Below are positions 1-8,471 of a stretch of DNA of 64,000 nt, one piece after another. The DNA is from Paraflavitalea sp. CAU 1676. GTDB lineage: Bacteria; Bacteroidota; Bacteroidia; Chitinophagales; Chitinophagaceae. The stretch covers positions 558,001 through 622,000 of the forward strand of contig NZ_JARHUJ010000002.1 in NCBI RefSeq assembly GCF_029223285.1, written 5' to 3'. Under the pieces are notes generated by a model. The model had not been told where the DNA came from, ran no database searches, and worked only from the letters and a program-made list of their open reading frames with translations. A program made the position numbers and the translations under genes. The stretch's first letter is position 1. Each line of letters starts with the position of its first letter.

Positions 1-110
1 TAGAGTTGAAGGCCCAGTTTATATCTTGATTTAAGAATGCTGGAAGGGTCGATCATCATACCGGCAGCGAATACACCGGATTGGCGGATAAAATCTCTAC
101 GGTTGGTCAT
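1..110 (-). CDS. Tat-exported protein, probable sugar phosphate isomerase/epimerase (N-terminus only)
   Basis: The gene starts at the ATG at 110 and runs off the left edge, so only about 36 codons are visible. They begin MTNRRDFIRQSG, a twin-arginine type signal (NRRDF), followed by a short hydrophobic stretch VFAAGMMI. The last visible residues read KLGLQL. In Bacteroidota many Tat-exported xylose-isomerase-like TIM-barrel proteins start their first beta strand with LGLQLYTVR, which suggests this family. The signal is seen directly, while the family is an inference from six residues. Other Tat-exported oxidoreductases or metallophosphatases remain possible. Confidence 0.5.
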   Translation of the reverse strand, partial: MTNRRDFIRQSGVFAAGMMIDPSSILKSRYKLGLQL

Positions 111-448
111 GCAATCTGAATTAGGCAGTAAGGATACAAAATTTAATTAAGATTTCTTTCCAACAATCAGTTAATCTGCATCTTAGTCGGGAGATTATTC
201 CTGTTTACCGAGGCATTGGCGGCTGGTAAAAAAATACAAGATGTTTTTGCTGCAAGAAGTATCACTGCCTCGAAGACCACTTGGAAATTGTTGCGTTGCT
301 GTATTTACGCGTAACTGATAGGTTGCCCGAAAGACTTGTTTACCCCCTCGTTTTGTCGCACCTGCACCGCACCTGAATGCAGCAATAGCATTAAGTTTGT
401 GGTGCCTTCCGTACCCGCCCAACTTTCCACCAAACACCACATCATACT
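111..448. other. Intergenic region, divergent promoters
   Basis: This 338-base gap separates a leftward gene (start 110) from a rightward one (start 449). It is AT-rich near 140-180. One -7-like box TAAGTTTG lies at 392-399 on the plus strand. An 81-codon minus-strand open frame inside it has no recognisable domain and unconvincing composition, so it is not called. Confidence 0.6.
392..399 (+). promoter_or_regulatory. Possible -7 box (TAAGTTTG)
   Basis: The sequence matches the Bacteroidota -7 consensus TAnnTTTG and lies about 50 bases before the SRPBCC gene. No clear TTG -33 box was found at the usual distance, so this is only a candidate. Confidence 0.4.
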
Positions 449-1015
449 ATGCTTATGAAATCTATTGCTACTGGATTACACTTGCTGATTCCAATCACCT
501 TAATTATCTTCTTTATGAGTAACGTCAATAATGCTATGGCGCAGGGCCCCACCTTACAGGTAGAACTTACCCGTCAGTTTGATGCGCCGGTGGCGCGGGT
601 GTTCAAGGCCTGGCATGATTCAGTCGATGTAAAGCGCTGGTGGCAACCTGATGGTTTTACGACACCCGTCGCCAATATGAATTTCAAAGAAGGCGGAAAA
701 TCCTTACTTTGTATGCGTTCGCCCGATGGACAGGATATGTACAATACCTGGACCTATTCGAAGATCGTACCCAATGAGCGCATCGAGTTTGTGCTAAACT
801 TTTCCGACAAGGATGGTAAGGCGTTTGATCCTGCGCAGGTTGGCCTGGCGGGAATACCGAAAGATGTACGACATGTGATCACGTTCAAGTCGCTGGGCGC
901 CAACAAGAGTGAAATAACGGTTACAGAGTATGGTTATACCTCACCCGAAGTGGTAGAGATGTCGAAGGCCGGATTGATCCAATGTATCAATAAGATGGCT
1001 GCAATCGTACAATAA
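449..1015 (+). CDS. Secreted SRPBCC / AHSA1-like domain protein
   Basis: 188 residues. Residues 1-32 form a signal peptide (hydrophobic LLIPITLIIFFM, then a likely cut after AMAQ). The rest reads as an AHSA1-type SRPBCC domain: LTRQFDAPVARVFKAWHD at the start of the domain, the RWWQPDGF motif, and a C-terminal helix ending in MAAIVQ. These domains form a hydrophobic ligand pocket, and no enzymatic function can be assigned. An export signal on this fold is unusual, since most family members are cytoplasmic. ATG 455 is an equally good start, because 449 only adds Met-Leu. Only 13 bases separate it from the AlkD-like gene, which suggests co-transcription. Confidence 0.8.
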   Translation: MLMKSIATGLHLLIPITLIIFFMSNVNNAMAQGPTLQVELTRQFDAPVARVFKAWHDSVDVKRWWQPDGFTTPVANMNFKEGGKSLLCMRSPDGQDMYNTWTYSKIVPNERIEFVLNFSDKDGKAFDPAQVGLAGIPKDVRHVITFKSLGANKSEITVTEYGYTSPEVVEMSKAGLIQCINKMAAIVQ

Positions 1016-1028
1016 ACCCTCGCACGAT

Positions 1029-2099
1029 ATGGCAAAAACTGCTGGTACTACGAAGAACAAAGCGGTAAAAAAGGAAGCTGCTAAGAAACCAACCAAGCGG
1101 GCAGCGCTTTCAAAAGCTTCACCAGCTAAAGGGGCTCCGGCTAAAAAGAAGGCGCCGCCGGTAAAGGCAGTGGCGGCACGTTCGTCAGCTACTAGCTCAT
1201 CAGGGAAGCCGGCGGTTGCAAAGAAAACTTCAGTTGTGCGGGCTGCTTCGCATGGTTCTCCTGCGAAGAAAGTCTCGCCGGTCAAGGTTGCGGTAGTCCG
1301 CTCAACATTGAACGGTTCTCCTGCAAAAGCTTCAGCTGGTCGTTCACCCCGCCCCTCAATCCGCGTAGCGCCCGCTGGCCGCGCCGAACTTACGGCCAAG
1401 GCCTTCGTAGAGGTATTGATGACCTACCAGTCTAATGCCGAGCTGAAGAAATATGAGCGTTACTTTAGCTTCAGCGATGACAAGCCATTGGTGGGAGATC
1501 AGTTTGTTGGCGTGCGTATGGGGCATGTGTTTGAAGTAGCGAAACTCTTTGTCGATATGCCGGTGAAGGAGATCGAGAAACTGATGGAAAGTCCGATCCA
1601 TGAAGTCAGAGCCGGTGCGATGAGCATCATGGGTAAGGCGGCCTCGGCCAAAAAAGTGTCACCCGAAAGATTGAAAGAATTATACGACCTCTACCTGCGC
1701 CGGCACGACCGGGTAAACAGTTGGGACCTCGTAGACCTTGCAGCGCACCAGGTAGTAGGTCATTATCTCAACGATAAGCCGCGAGAGGTGTTGTATAAGC
1801 TGGCGAAATCAAAAAGCCCGTATGAAAGACGTACAGCGATACTGGCCACGGCGCATTTCATCAGGCAGGGCGAGGTAGGGGAAACGTTTAAGATCGCCGC
1901 GCTGCTCATGAAAGACGAAGATGAAACCGTGAATAAAGCTTCCGGCTGGATGTTGCGTTATGCCGGCAAGGATCGTCAGCAGCTGAAGAAGTTCCTCGAT
2001 CAATATGCGGCCACCATGCCGCGCTCGGCTTTGCGCAATGCGCTCGAACATTTCGATAGCAAGGAGAAAGCCCATTACATGGGATTGAAGAAAGGGTAG
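1029..2099 (+). CDS. AlkD-like DNA alkylation repair protein with histone-H1-like basic tail
   Basis: 356 residues in two parts. Residues 1 to about 118 are almost entirely Lys, Ala, Pro, Ser, Val and Arg, with repeated SPAK/SPAKK motifs like those of eukaryotic H1 tails and bacterial nucleoid proteins. From about 120 to 350 it reads as an alpha-helical HEAT-like repeat protein of the AlkD family. It contains NSWDLVD, which corresponds to the AlkD WxxxD active-site region, and the late RYAGKDRQQLKKFL segment. AlkD enzymes excise positively charged alkylated bases. The tail probably anchors the enzyme to DNA (inference). The gene follows the SRPBCC gene by 13 bases. The family call is strong, while activity is not proven by sequence. 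Confidence 0.85.
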   Translation: MAKTAGTTKNKAVKKEAAKKPTKRAALSKASPAKGAPAKKKAPPVKAVAARSSATSSSGKPAVAKKTSVVRAASHGSPAKKVSPVKVAVVRSTLNGSPAKASAGRSPRPSIRVAPAGRAELTAKAFVEVLMTYQSNAELKKYERYFSFSDDKPLVGDQFVGVRMGHVFEVAKLFVDMPVKEIEKLMESPIHEVRAGAMSIMGKAASAKKVSPERLKELYDLYLRRHDRVNSWDLVDLAAHQVVGHYLNDKPREVLYKLAKSKSPYERRTAILATAHFIRQGEVGETFKIAALLMKDEDETVNKASGWMLRYAGKDRQQLKKFLDQYAATMPRSALRNALEHFDSKEKAHYMGLKKG

Positions 2100-2204
2100 G
2101 GAGGATAGCGGGCGCCACGTGGTTGAGGTGCAATCCTGGGTCTACGAGTTAAACACCGGGCACAATTAATAGTTCGATCAATGAAGAACCACCTCTATAA
2201 AAGA

Positions 2205-2230
2205 GAAAGCCGGGCACTCACCCGGCTTTC
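2205..2230 (-). terminator. Intrinsic terminator of the retropepsin-like gene
   Basis: A perfect 10-bp stem GAAAGCCGGG/CCCGGCTTTC with a 6-base loop sits 4 bases beyond the stop at 2234. On the minus strand it is followed by a T-rich tract. Confidence 0.85.
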
Positions 2231-2233
2231 ACA

Positions 2234-2611
2234 TTATATCAATTGCATTTTGGCTACTTTGGGATCGACCTCTACGCGGTCGTCTTCGAAGTTGAGTTTG
2301 ATGCGCCACTTTTGCATCGTGGCCGCACCGAGGATGATTTCTTCACTTAAACCTGGGACCACCAGGAATTCATCGCTAAGCAATATGTCATCTACATAGA
2401 AGTCTAATCTTACAACTTCCTTAACCTCGATGTAATGCCCTTCACTGGCATTGGCGATTTGCCTTATTCGGCCCAAAGGTTGCGCCTCGGTTAAATCTTC
2501 CACAAAATCTGGACTAATGCACGACAAATTAGCACCGCTGTCAAACAGCGTATACAAAGTTCTCTCTCCTTTCGATCCTACATATAGTAGTGGATGTTTC
2601 AAAATCGACAT
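2234..2611 (-). CDS. Retropepsin-like aspartic protease family protein
   Basis: 125 residues, no signal peptide. FDSGANLSCI contains the single-domain aspartic protease motif D-S/T-G-A with the catalytic Asp at 24. EIILGAATMQKWRIKLNF near residue 95 matches the family's second conserved block (hydrophobic-hydrophobic-G, then the flap-end strand). Such small retropepsin-like proteins act as homodimers, because each chain supplies one Asp. The substrate is unknown. The gene stands alone on the minus strand with its own terminator. Length and motifs fit the retroviral-type protease superfamily well. A non-catalytic role cannot be excluded. Confidence 0.8.
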   Translation of the reverse strand: MSILKHPLLYVGSKGERTLYTLFDSGANLSCISPDFVEDLTEAQPLGRIRQIANASEGHYIEVKEVVRLDFYVDDILLSDEFLVVPGLSEEIILGAATMQKWRIKLNFEDDRVEVDPKVAKMQLI

Positions 2612-2675
2612 TGGTTAATCTTTGCCGAAGATACGAAAATTCCCTATGGCCGGATGTGGGCAGGTGCCAAAGCAA

Positions 2676-2698
2676 AAGCCGGGCACCAGGCCCGGCTT
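2676..2698 (-). terminator. Intrinsic terminator of the aminotransferase gene
   Basis: The stem AAGCCGGG/CCCGGCTT with a 7-base loop lies about 24 bases beyond the stop at 2722. On the minus strand it is followed by TTGCTTTGG. Its stem is nearly the same as that of the neighbouring terminator at 2205-2230. Confidence 0.8.
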
Positions 2699-2721
2699 CC
2701 ACCAATATATCTTACTGATTA

Positions 2722-3912
2722 TTATTTCAGCTTCGCGAGGGCAGCGATGATGCGCTTCCAGGCTTCTTCGATCTTCTCCATGCTGTTGGCAAATGAGATA
2801 CGGATCGCCGTAGGCTCACCAAATGCACGACCGGTTACAGTGCTCACATGCGCCTTGTTGAGGAGGTACATGCAAAGATCATCCGCATCCTTGATCGTCT
2901 CTTCGCCATCGCTCTTGCCAAAGTACTGGCTCACGGTGGGGAATACATAGAAAGCACCATCGGGTTCAGCATACTTGAAACCAGCAATGCTGTCCATCAG
3001 TTCCAGTACACGCTTCTTACGACGCTCGAACTCCTTGTTCATTTCCTGAGAAGGACGGAGGTCGCCGGTGAAGGCAACGATCGCAGCGCGCTGGGTGATA
3101 CTGTTGGTACCGCTGGTCATCTGACCCTGCAGTTTTTCGCAAGCCTTCACCACATCGGGGTGAGCAGCTACGATACCCAGGCGGTAACCAGTCATGGCGA
3201 AACCTTTACTCAAACCGTTCACGATGATCACACGGTCTTTCAGGTCTTCGAACTGGGCAATACTCTCGTGCTTGCCTACGAAGTTGATATACTCATAGAT
3301 CTCGTCGGAGAGGATGAACACGTTAGGGAACTTGCGCAGTACTGCAGCCAATCCTTCCAGTTCAGCCTTGCTGTACACAGAACCACTAGGGTTGCAGGGT
3401 GAAGAGAACATCACCAAACGTGTCTTCTCAGACAGTGCTGCTTCCAGTTCTGCAGGCGTGATCTTGTATTTGTTGTCGATTGAGGTAGTAACCAGTTTCA
3501 CCACACCTTCGCCCAGCTTAACGATCTCGGAGTAAGTAACCCAGTAAGGAGTAGGGATTACTACTTCGTCGCCCTTGCTGATCACTGCCCATACCGCGTT
3601 GGCCAGACTTTGCTTGGCACCGGTAGAAACGATGATGTTTTCTGGCTTATAGTCGAGGTTATTGTCGCGCTTCAGTTTCACGCAAACAGCCTCGCGGAGG
3701 TCGAGGTAACCGGCTACAGGCGTATAGTGGCTGTAGTTGTCGTCGATAGCTTTCTTGGCAGCGTCCTTAATGTGTTGCGGCGTGTCGAAATCGGGTTCAC
3801 CCAAACTAAGGTCGATCACATCGATACCTTTGGCCCTTAACTCACGTCCGAGTTTTGCCATCTTCAACGTTTCAGGTTCGTTGAAAAGTTGTAATCTGGT
3901 TGATAGTTGCAT
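2722..3912 (-). CDS. Pyridoxal-phosphate aspartate/aromatic aminotransferase (class I)
   Basis: 396 residues, the usual length for the subgroup. The sequence has LSLGEPDFDTP near the N-terminus, STGAKQ for phosphate contact, SPCNPSG with the cofactor-stacking Asn at 174, LSDEIYE with the pyridine-N Asp at 203, and NGLSKGFAMTGYRLG with the Schiff-base Lys at 236. AIRISFANS near the end carries the substrate-carboxylate Arg. It transfers the amino group between aspartate (or related amino acids) and 2-oxoglutarate in the cytoplasm. The motif pattern is that of the Ib aspartate aminotransferases common in Bacteroidota. Exact substrate preference is not decidable here. A -7 box lies 42 bases upstream. 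Confidence 0.93.
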   Translation of the reverse strand: MQLSTRLQLFNEPETLKMAKLGRELRAKGIDVIDLSLGEPDFDTPQHIKDAAKKAIDDNYSHYTPVAGYLDLREAVCVKLKRDNNLDYKPENIIVSTGAKQSLANAVWAVISKGDEVVIPTPYWVTYSEIVKLGEGVVKLVTTSIDNKYKITPAELEAALSEKTRLVMFSSPCNPSGSVYSKAELEGLAAVLRKFPNVFILSDEIYEYINFVGKHESIAQFEDLKDRVIIVNGLSKGFAMTGYRLGIVAAHPDVVKACEKLQGQMTSGTNSITQRAAIVAFTGDLRPSQEMNKEFERRKKRVLELMDSIAGFKYAEPDGAFYVFPTVSQYFGKSDGEETIKDADDLCMYLLNKAHVSTVTGRAFGEPTAIRISFANSMEKIEEAWKRIIAALAKLK

Positions 3913-3953
3913 AATTAAAAGTGTCGTTGCTTGCTTTTTTTAAACGAATGGCG

Positions 3954-3961
3954 CAAAAGTA
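3954..3961 (-). promoter_or_regulatory. -7 box of the aminotransferase promoter
   Basis: The minus strand reads TACTTTTG, a match to TAnnTTTG, 42 bases before the ATG at 3912. A -33 box was not evident. Confidence 0.5.
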
Positions 3962-4033
3962 ATACAGTTTGAGGTTATTGTCGATAGTTTTTAGCGTATT
4001 CTCTGCCCCCCGAAAAGGGGAGGGCAGCGACAC

Positions 4034-4066
4034 AAAAAAGCCCTGCTTCCAACTGGTAAACAGGGC
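4034..4066 (-). terminator. Intrinsic terminator of the ABC permease gene
   Basis: The stem GCCCTG/CAGGGC closes a 15-base loop (4040-4066) and is followed on the minus strand by six T residues. It lies about 20 bases beyond the stop at 4089. Confidence 0.85.
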
Positions 4067-4088
4067 CACTATAGGAAAATAGAAAGGC

Positions 4089-6437
4089 TTATTCAGAACG
4101 CAGGCTGGCCGAGGGCTTTACGAGCGCCGCCCGGATGCCGTGAAAGCTCACCGTAGCCACCGCGATGAACGTTACCGTCAATCCCGCCACGGCAAACATC
4201 CACCAGGCCAGACTGATGCGGTAATCCCAATTTTGCAGCATCGTGTGCAGGGCCCAGCCCGCCAGCGGAGCGGCCAGCAGAAATGCCGCCATCACCGGCT
4301 TCAGAAAATCCTTCGACAAGATCAGCCAAACCTGGGCAACATTGGCCCCCAATACCTTGCGCACGCCAATTTCCTTTTGGCGGCGTTCGGCCAGGAAGGC
4401 CGACAGGCCAAATAACCCCAGGCAGGAAATAAAAATGGCCAGTATGCCCACTAAATTGGTGAACTGACTGGTATACCGGATGCCTTTGAGCCGCTTTTGA
4501 AACTGCTCGCCCACAAAATGATACCTGAACGGGGTCTGACTATCCACTTTCTTGATGGCCTGCTCTATCCGGTCAACGGTACCCTGCCACTGATCATCGT
4601 TTGTGATGCGCACAAACAGGTGGTTTACATGAGCTCTTGTTAATTTTATATACATCGGTTTGGGAGTCGCCAGCGGACTGTTGTACACAAAGTCCTTCAC
4701 CACGCCGATCACCGTAGAACCACCCACCCGGGTTCCTACGACAGGTGATTTCAGCCTCATTTTCTTTACAGCTACTTCGTTGAGCAAAACAGCATTCGAA
4801 TCGGTTCCATAGGCCGGATCAAACTCCCTGCCTTCAGCCATGGTAAGCCCGGCAGTTTTCACCCAGCCATATTGCACATCCGTAAGGGTAACCCACATCC
4901 TTTCATTGGTGCCGCGCCCCGGCCAGCTGATGCCATCGGTGGCTCCGCCAAAGTTGATGAGGTTGTTGCCGCCCCCCGACACACTGACCACACCGGGCAC
5001 CTGCTTCAACTCACTGCTGAGCAGGGCGTATTTATTCCCAATCTCACCCCGCAGCGGGATCTCCAGCAAATTGGAGGCTTCGTACCCGATCGGCCTGTTC
5101 TCTGCATGGCGCAATTGTTTATAGATAACGATGGTCGCTATGATGAGGAAAATGGAAATCATGAATTGGAATGTCACGAGCCCCTTCCGCAATGCCGAGC
5201 CACCTTGCCTGTTCCCGATAATTCCCTTCAATACCAGCACCGGCTTAAAGCTGCTGAGGAAGAAGGCAGGGTAACTGCCGGCTACCAGGCCGGTAAACAG
5301 TACCATGGCCAGCAGGGATACCCACAGTTGCCACTTGGTGAAGTCGAACTGCATTTCCTTTTCGGTAAAATAGTTCAGCATTGGCAAGGCTATCCTCGCC
5401 AGCAATAAGCCCAACACAAGAGAGATAACCGCCAGCAGCATCGCTTCGCAGAGGAACTGAATGATCACCTGCTTGCGCATGGCGCCCATCACTTTTCGTA
5501 CGCCCACTTCCCGTGCGCGACGCTCCGAGCGGGCGGTGGAAAGGTTCATGAAGTTGACACAAGCTACCAGCAGTACGAAAATGCCAATGATACCAAACAG
5601 GTATACGGCGTAAATTCTGCCTCCACTGGGTTTGCCGTTCTGGAAATCGCCATACAACCAGACATCGGCAAATGGATAAGCAAACAGACCTGCCTCTTTA
5701 TCATCTAATCGTGCCTGGATCAGTTTGGCCAGCTTTTCATTGACGGCGGTAAGATTGGCCGTTGGCTGTAATTCAAGCCAGGTCGCGATCTGGTTATTAT
5801 CCCATTTGTGGATCCATCCCAGGTTTTGCTGTTCGAAGACACTAAAGGGGATCGCCACATCAAATTCCTGGCTGCTGTTTTCCGGAATGTCTTTGATAAC
5901 AGCCGCTACCTGCAGCGGGATCTGGTTATTATAATTGATCAATTGACCGATGGCATTCGCCTTGCCGAAAAGCTTGATAGCCGTGCGTTCGGTGATGACC
6001 ACCGAACCAGGTTGTTCCATAGCTTTAACAGGATCGCCCACCAGGGCAGGGAAGGTCATCATCCTGAAATAATCCGGCTCTACAAAGACCGCGTTTTCAT
6101 AAATGCCTTTCTCACTGGTATTGAGCAAGGCATTTCCTCCGGTGGCCAAACGCGAAATATGTTTTATTTCGGGAATATTGGCGCGCATGTCCGGCGCCAG
6201 GGGTACCGGCACCGAAGTACCTACGCCTATATCACCACCCACCTTGATGCTCTTCATGAGGGAATACAGGTTGGGCAGGTTTTTATGGAATTTGTCGTAA
6301 CTGATCATGTCCAGGATGGCCGTCATGATCAGGATGCTGATGGCAAGTCCCACAGCCAATCCGCTGATATTAATAAAGGAGGAAACCTTATTCTTGGTGA
6401 GGCTGCGCCAGGCGATCTTAATGTAATTTTTTAGCAT
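4089..6437 (-). CDS. FtsX/MacB-type ABC transporter permease
   Basis: 782 residues. It begins MLKNYIKIAWRSLTKNK followed by the first membrane helix, typical of the Bacteroidota MacB-like permeases. A periplasmic MacB_PCD-like domain follows (about 45-240). The first FtsX domain has three helices at about 280-430 and carries ERRAREVGVRKVMGA. A second periplasmic domain and a second FtsX domain carry RRQKEIGVRKVLGAN near the C-terminus. These permeases do not form a channel but transmit mechanical force to the periplasm for export or membrane-stress roles. No ATPase gene lies next to it, as is common for this large paralogous family. The cargo is unknown. Confidence 0.9.
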   Translation of the reverse strand: MLKNYIKIAWRSLTKNKVSSFINISGLAVGLAISILIMTAILDMISYDKFHKNLPNLYSLMKSIKVGGDIGVGTSVPVPLAPDMRANIPEIKHISRLATGGNALLNTSEKGIYENAVFVEPDYFRMMTFPALVGDPVKAMEQPGSVVITERTAIKLFGKANAIGQLINYNNQIPLQVAAVIKDIPENSSQEFDVAIPFSVFEQQNLGWIHKWDNNQIATWLELQPTANLTAVNEKLAKLIQARLDDKEAGLFAYPFADVWLYGDFQNGKPSGGRIYAVYLFGIIGIFVLLVACVNFMNLSTARSERRAREVGVRKVMGAMRKQVIIQFLCEAMLLAVISLVLGLLLARIALPMLNYFTEKEMQFDFTKWQLWVSLLAMVLFTGLVAGSYPAFFLSSFKPVLVLKGIIGNRQGGSALRKGLVTFQFMISIFLIIATIVIYKQLRHAENRPIGYEASNLLEIPLRGEIGNKYALLSSELKQVPGVVSVSGGGNNLINFGGATDGISWPGRGTNERMWVTLTDVQYGWVKTAGLTMAEGREFDPAYGTDSNAVLLNEVAVKKMRLKSPVVGTRVGGSTVIGVVKDFVYNSPLATPKPMYIKLTRAHVNHLFVRITNDDQWQGTVDRIEQAIKKVDSQTPFRYHFVGEQFQKRLKGIRYTSQFTNLVGILAIFISCLGLFGLSAFLAERRQKEIGVRKVLGANVAQVWLILSKDFLKPVMAAFLLAAPLAGWALHTMLQNWDYRISLAWWMFAVAGLTVTFIAVATVSFHGIRAALVKPSASLRSE

Positions 6438-6479
6438 ATATGGATGGATCGGGTTTCATTACGGATTCAAGCCCGATGC

Positions 6480-6487
6480 CAAAAATA
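6480..6487 (-). promoter_or_regulatory. -7 box of the permease promoter
   Basis: The minus strand reads TATTTTTG, 43 bases before the ATG at 6437. Just upstream lies an AT-rich dyad around CTTAAG. Confidence 0.5.
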
Positions 6488-6619
6488 TAATACCTTAAGT
6501 ATTAATAGAATGGATATGATGTCGAACTGACAACTGTACTGTTTCGATACAAAGACTGTTCGTTTTGTTCTGGCTCTCTGGTGGAAACTTTTCATGCAGA
6601 TCGGCTACTGACCAAATGA

Positions 6620-8146
6620 TTAGCGCTTGGCAGGTACATAATGCGCTTGTTTGGCCAGCGCTCCTGGCAAGGTTTTCACCGCCTCGTTGAGCCGGGCAAT
6701 AAGACCTGGAAACACTTTTTTATCATTACGATGATAGGCATAATTGATGAATAGGTAATATATAAGAATGCGGTTGTAGCTGTCGAGTTCGGAGTCCCTG
6801 ATCATGTTCAGCATCAACTCCTCCATCCTGGTCGTATCCTGACTTTCAGCAAGGGCCCGGCCCAGCCTGTTGATGGAACCGAAGTAGTGATGCTGGGCAG
6901 GATTGTCGACCCGCAAACTGATGCCGAGCATCAGATCGGGTACGTTGATATCAAGCACTTCCAGTTCTTTTATATAGGTCTCCCGTTTCGCCCAGGCATA
7001 ACTGCCGTCGGACACCCGCTCGAAACGATCGTTCATGATGTCGAGGTGTGCACGAAGGAACGTCTCCCAATTCACAGTTTCGGCCGAAAGTCGCGCAATA
7101 GCCTGTGCGTGATACCGTGGACTTTGATCCTGGCTGCATCCACCCACCACGATGCGGTTGCGCTTCAACGCAAGGCTCGCTTGGGGAGAAATATAGGTTT
7201 CCACATATTCTTCAAGTTCGTCGAGCGAGTTGCCTATTACCTTTGCCTCCTCGAAAGCAGCGGTCAGCAATTCCCGGAAAGCCGGTTGATGGGCGAGTGT
7301 GTCCCGTATATAGATCGCTTTACGCAGTTCCCACTTTTTATGAGCATCAAAATAGGCTTCTGTTTGCGCCCTGGACCCCTTAATGGGATACTGTGGACCG
7401 GGAGGCACTTCCTTATGAAGGAATTGCATGAAGCGGGGCACATTCATTAGTTTGGCGCTACCACTGTCTTCATACAGGTATCTATAAATGCCGCCGGTGT
7501 ATTTGGCACCCTCCAAATAAATACCGGTAGTCGTATCGACGAGGCAGTCAACATATTGAACCAGTCGGGCGTATCGATCGGGCAGGAGAGGGGTTTCGAA
7601 TTCTGTCAGGCAATAGATCGCATACAGGGAAGCTTCGCCATAGGTCTTCTTGCCATAATACTTATAAATCCATTTCCCTTTCAGGTTCGACAGGTATTTG
7701 GCAGAATCTCCCGTAAGGTCTACCCTGGGGTCGCTATTAATATCGAATCGCTGACAGGAAAATACCGTTTCCGTATCACGCTCTCTTCTATAAACCGACC
7801 GGGTCACCAGGAGGTCTTTTATGGTTTTGGCGGTAGGATATTTGGCCTGAAATTCAGCAAAAGGCAATTGTGCGTCCAGATCCTGCCTCGCTTTTGTCGC
7901 CAGGGGCCCTTCTAGCGTCACGTAATGCCCGGTGGCCTGCGGTAAAGCCGTATAACGCCGGTTCAGTTCGCATACTTTAAACTTCAGGTTCAACGAGTCG
8001 ACAATATGCTTCAGCTGCCGGATGGTATTGTCACCATAGATAAGTCCGTTTTCCGTACTGCCAAATTCAGTGGAGGTTTTTGCAGGCTGTGCCTGGCTGC
8101 CGGCAATAATTGCCAGCAGGCAAATTACAGTGAGGGAATATCTCAT
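6620..8146 (-). CDS. Secreted protein of unknown function
   Basis: 508 residues. Residues 1-19 are a clear signal peptide ending SQAQ, so the protein is periplasmic or outer-membrane exposed. There is no lipobox Cys. The mature part is rich in Tyr, Arg and Glu and appears mostly helical, especially from about 260 onward, resembling a tetratricopeptide-like or all-alpha scaffold without a clear repeat. I do not recognise a family. It is flanked by a permease read in the same direction (182 bases away) and a divergent secDF region, so neighbours do not define its role. Codon use and the signal peptide support a real gene. Confidence 0.75.
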   Translation of the reverse strand: MRYSLTVICLLAIIAGSQAQPAKTSTEFGSTENGLIYGDNTIRQLKHIVDSLNLKFKVCELNRRYTALPQATGHYVTLEGPLATKARQDLDAQLPFAEFQAKYPTAKTIKDLLVTRSVYRRERDTETVFSCQRFDINSDPRVDLTGDSAKYLSNLKGKWIYKYYGKKTYGEASLYAIYCLTEFETPLLPDRYARLVQYVDCLVDTTTGIYLEGAKYTGGIYRYLYEDSGSAKLMNVPRFMQFLHKEVPPGPQYPIKGSRAQTEAYFDAHKKWELRKAIYIRDTLAHQPAFRELLTAAFEEAKVIGNSLDELEEYVETYISPQASLALKRNRIVVGGCSQDQSPRYHAQAIARLSAETVNWETFLRAHLDIMNDRFERVSDGSYAWAKRETYIKELEVLDINVPDLMLGISLRVDNPAQHHYFGSINRLGRALAESQDTTRMEELMLNMIRDSELDSYNRILIYYLFINYAYHRNDKKVFPGLIARLNEAVKTLPGALAKQAHYVPAKR

Positions 8147-8266
8147 AGCGATGGTTTTATAGCTGTTAGATGCAGAAAAACGAAAAATACATATTGCTAT
8201 TTCCTAAAAATTGTTAAATTGAGGCCTTTACGACCTGATACCATAAGTATTTAATTAAGAGATTTT

Positions 8267-8274
8267 TATGTTTG
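8267..8274 (+). promoter_or_regulatory. -7 box (TATGTTTG) upstream of the candidate RNA
   Basis: This is an exact TAnnTTTG match within an AT-rich stretch. No open reading frame of note follows before the hairpin at 8411. Confidence 0.45.
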
Positions 8275-8280
8275 ATTGTG

Positions 8281-8437
8281 AGAAAATCGATGCTTGCCCG
8301 CTGCGCAGAAGGATGATCCTGAACGAACCCACTTCCTCCAGGTACCTTATACCCATCCACTCCTGAATGCATAAGGCCCGGGTATCCGTAAACGCCCGTG
8401 GAAACCTCCTATAAGCCTCATTTTCAGGCTTATTTTG
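8281..8437 (+). ncRNA. Candidate structured non-coding RNA upstream of secDF
   Basis: A -7 box at 8267-8274 predicts a transcript start near 8281. The transcript would end at the hairpin ATAAGCCT/AGGCTTAT (8411-8433) followed by TTTTG. The segment contains complementary pieces CCTTAT with ATAAGG and ACCC with GGGT in the order A-B-A'-B', which could form a pseudoknot, plus CCAC with GTGG enclosing them. Size is close to that of a 6S-like or regulatory RNA, but I could not match any known family. secDF has its own -7 box further down, so the hairpin would not be its leader. The call is an inference. Confidence 0.4.
8411..8437 (+). terminator. Intrinsic-terminator-like hairpin
   Basis: A perfect 8-bp stem ATAAGCCT/AGGCTTAT with a 7-base loop is followed by TTTTG. 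No coding gene ends before it on this strand. Confidence 0.6.
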
Positions 8438-8463
8438 CAGTTTCGGATTCTGTTTGAAAACCC

Positions 8464-8471
8464 TATCTTTG
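8464..8471 (+). promoter_or_regulatory. -7 box of the secDF promoter
   Basis: TATCTTTG fits TAnnTTTG and lies 29 bases before the secDF ATG. A weak TTTC sits at the expected -33 distance. Confidence 0.65.

Noticed and set aside
195-440. 81-codon minus-strand frame in the first intergenic gap
   Set aside because: No domain, Cys/Gly/Arg-rich unconvincing composition, overlaps the probable promoter of the next gene.
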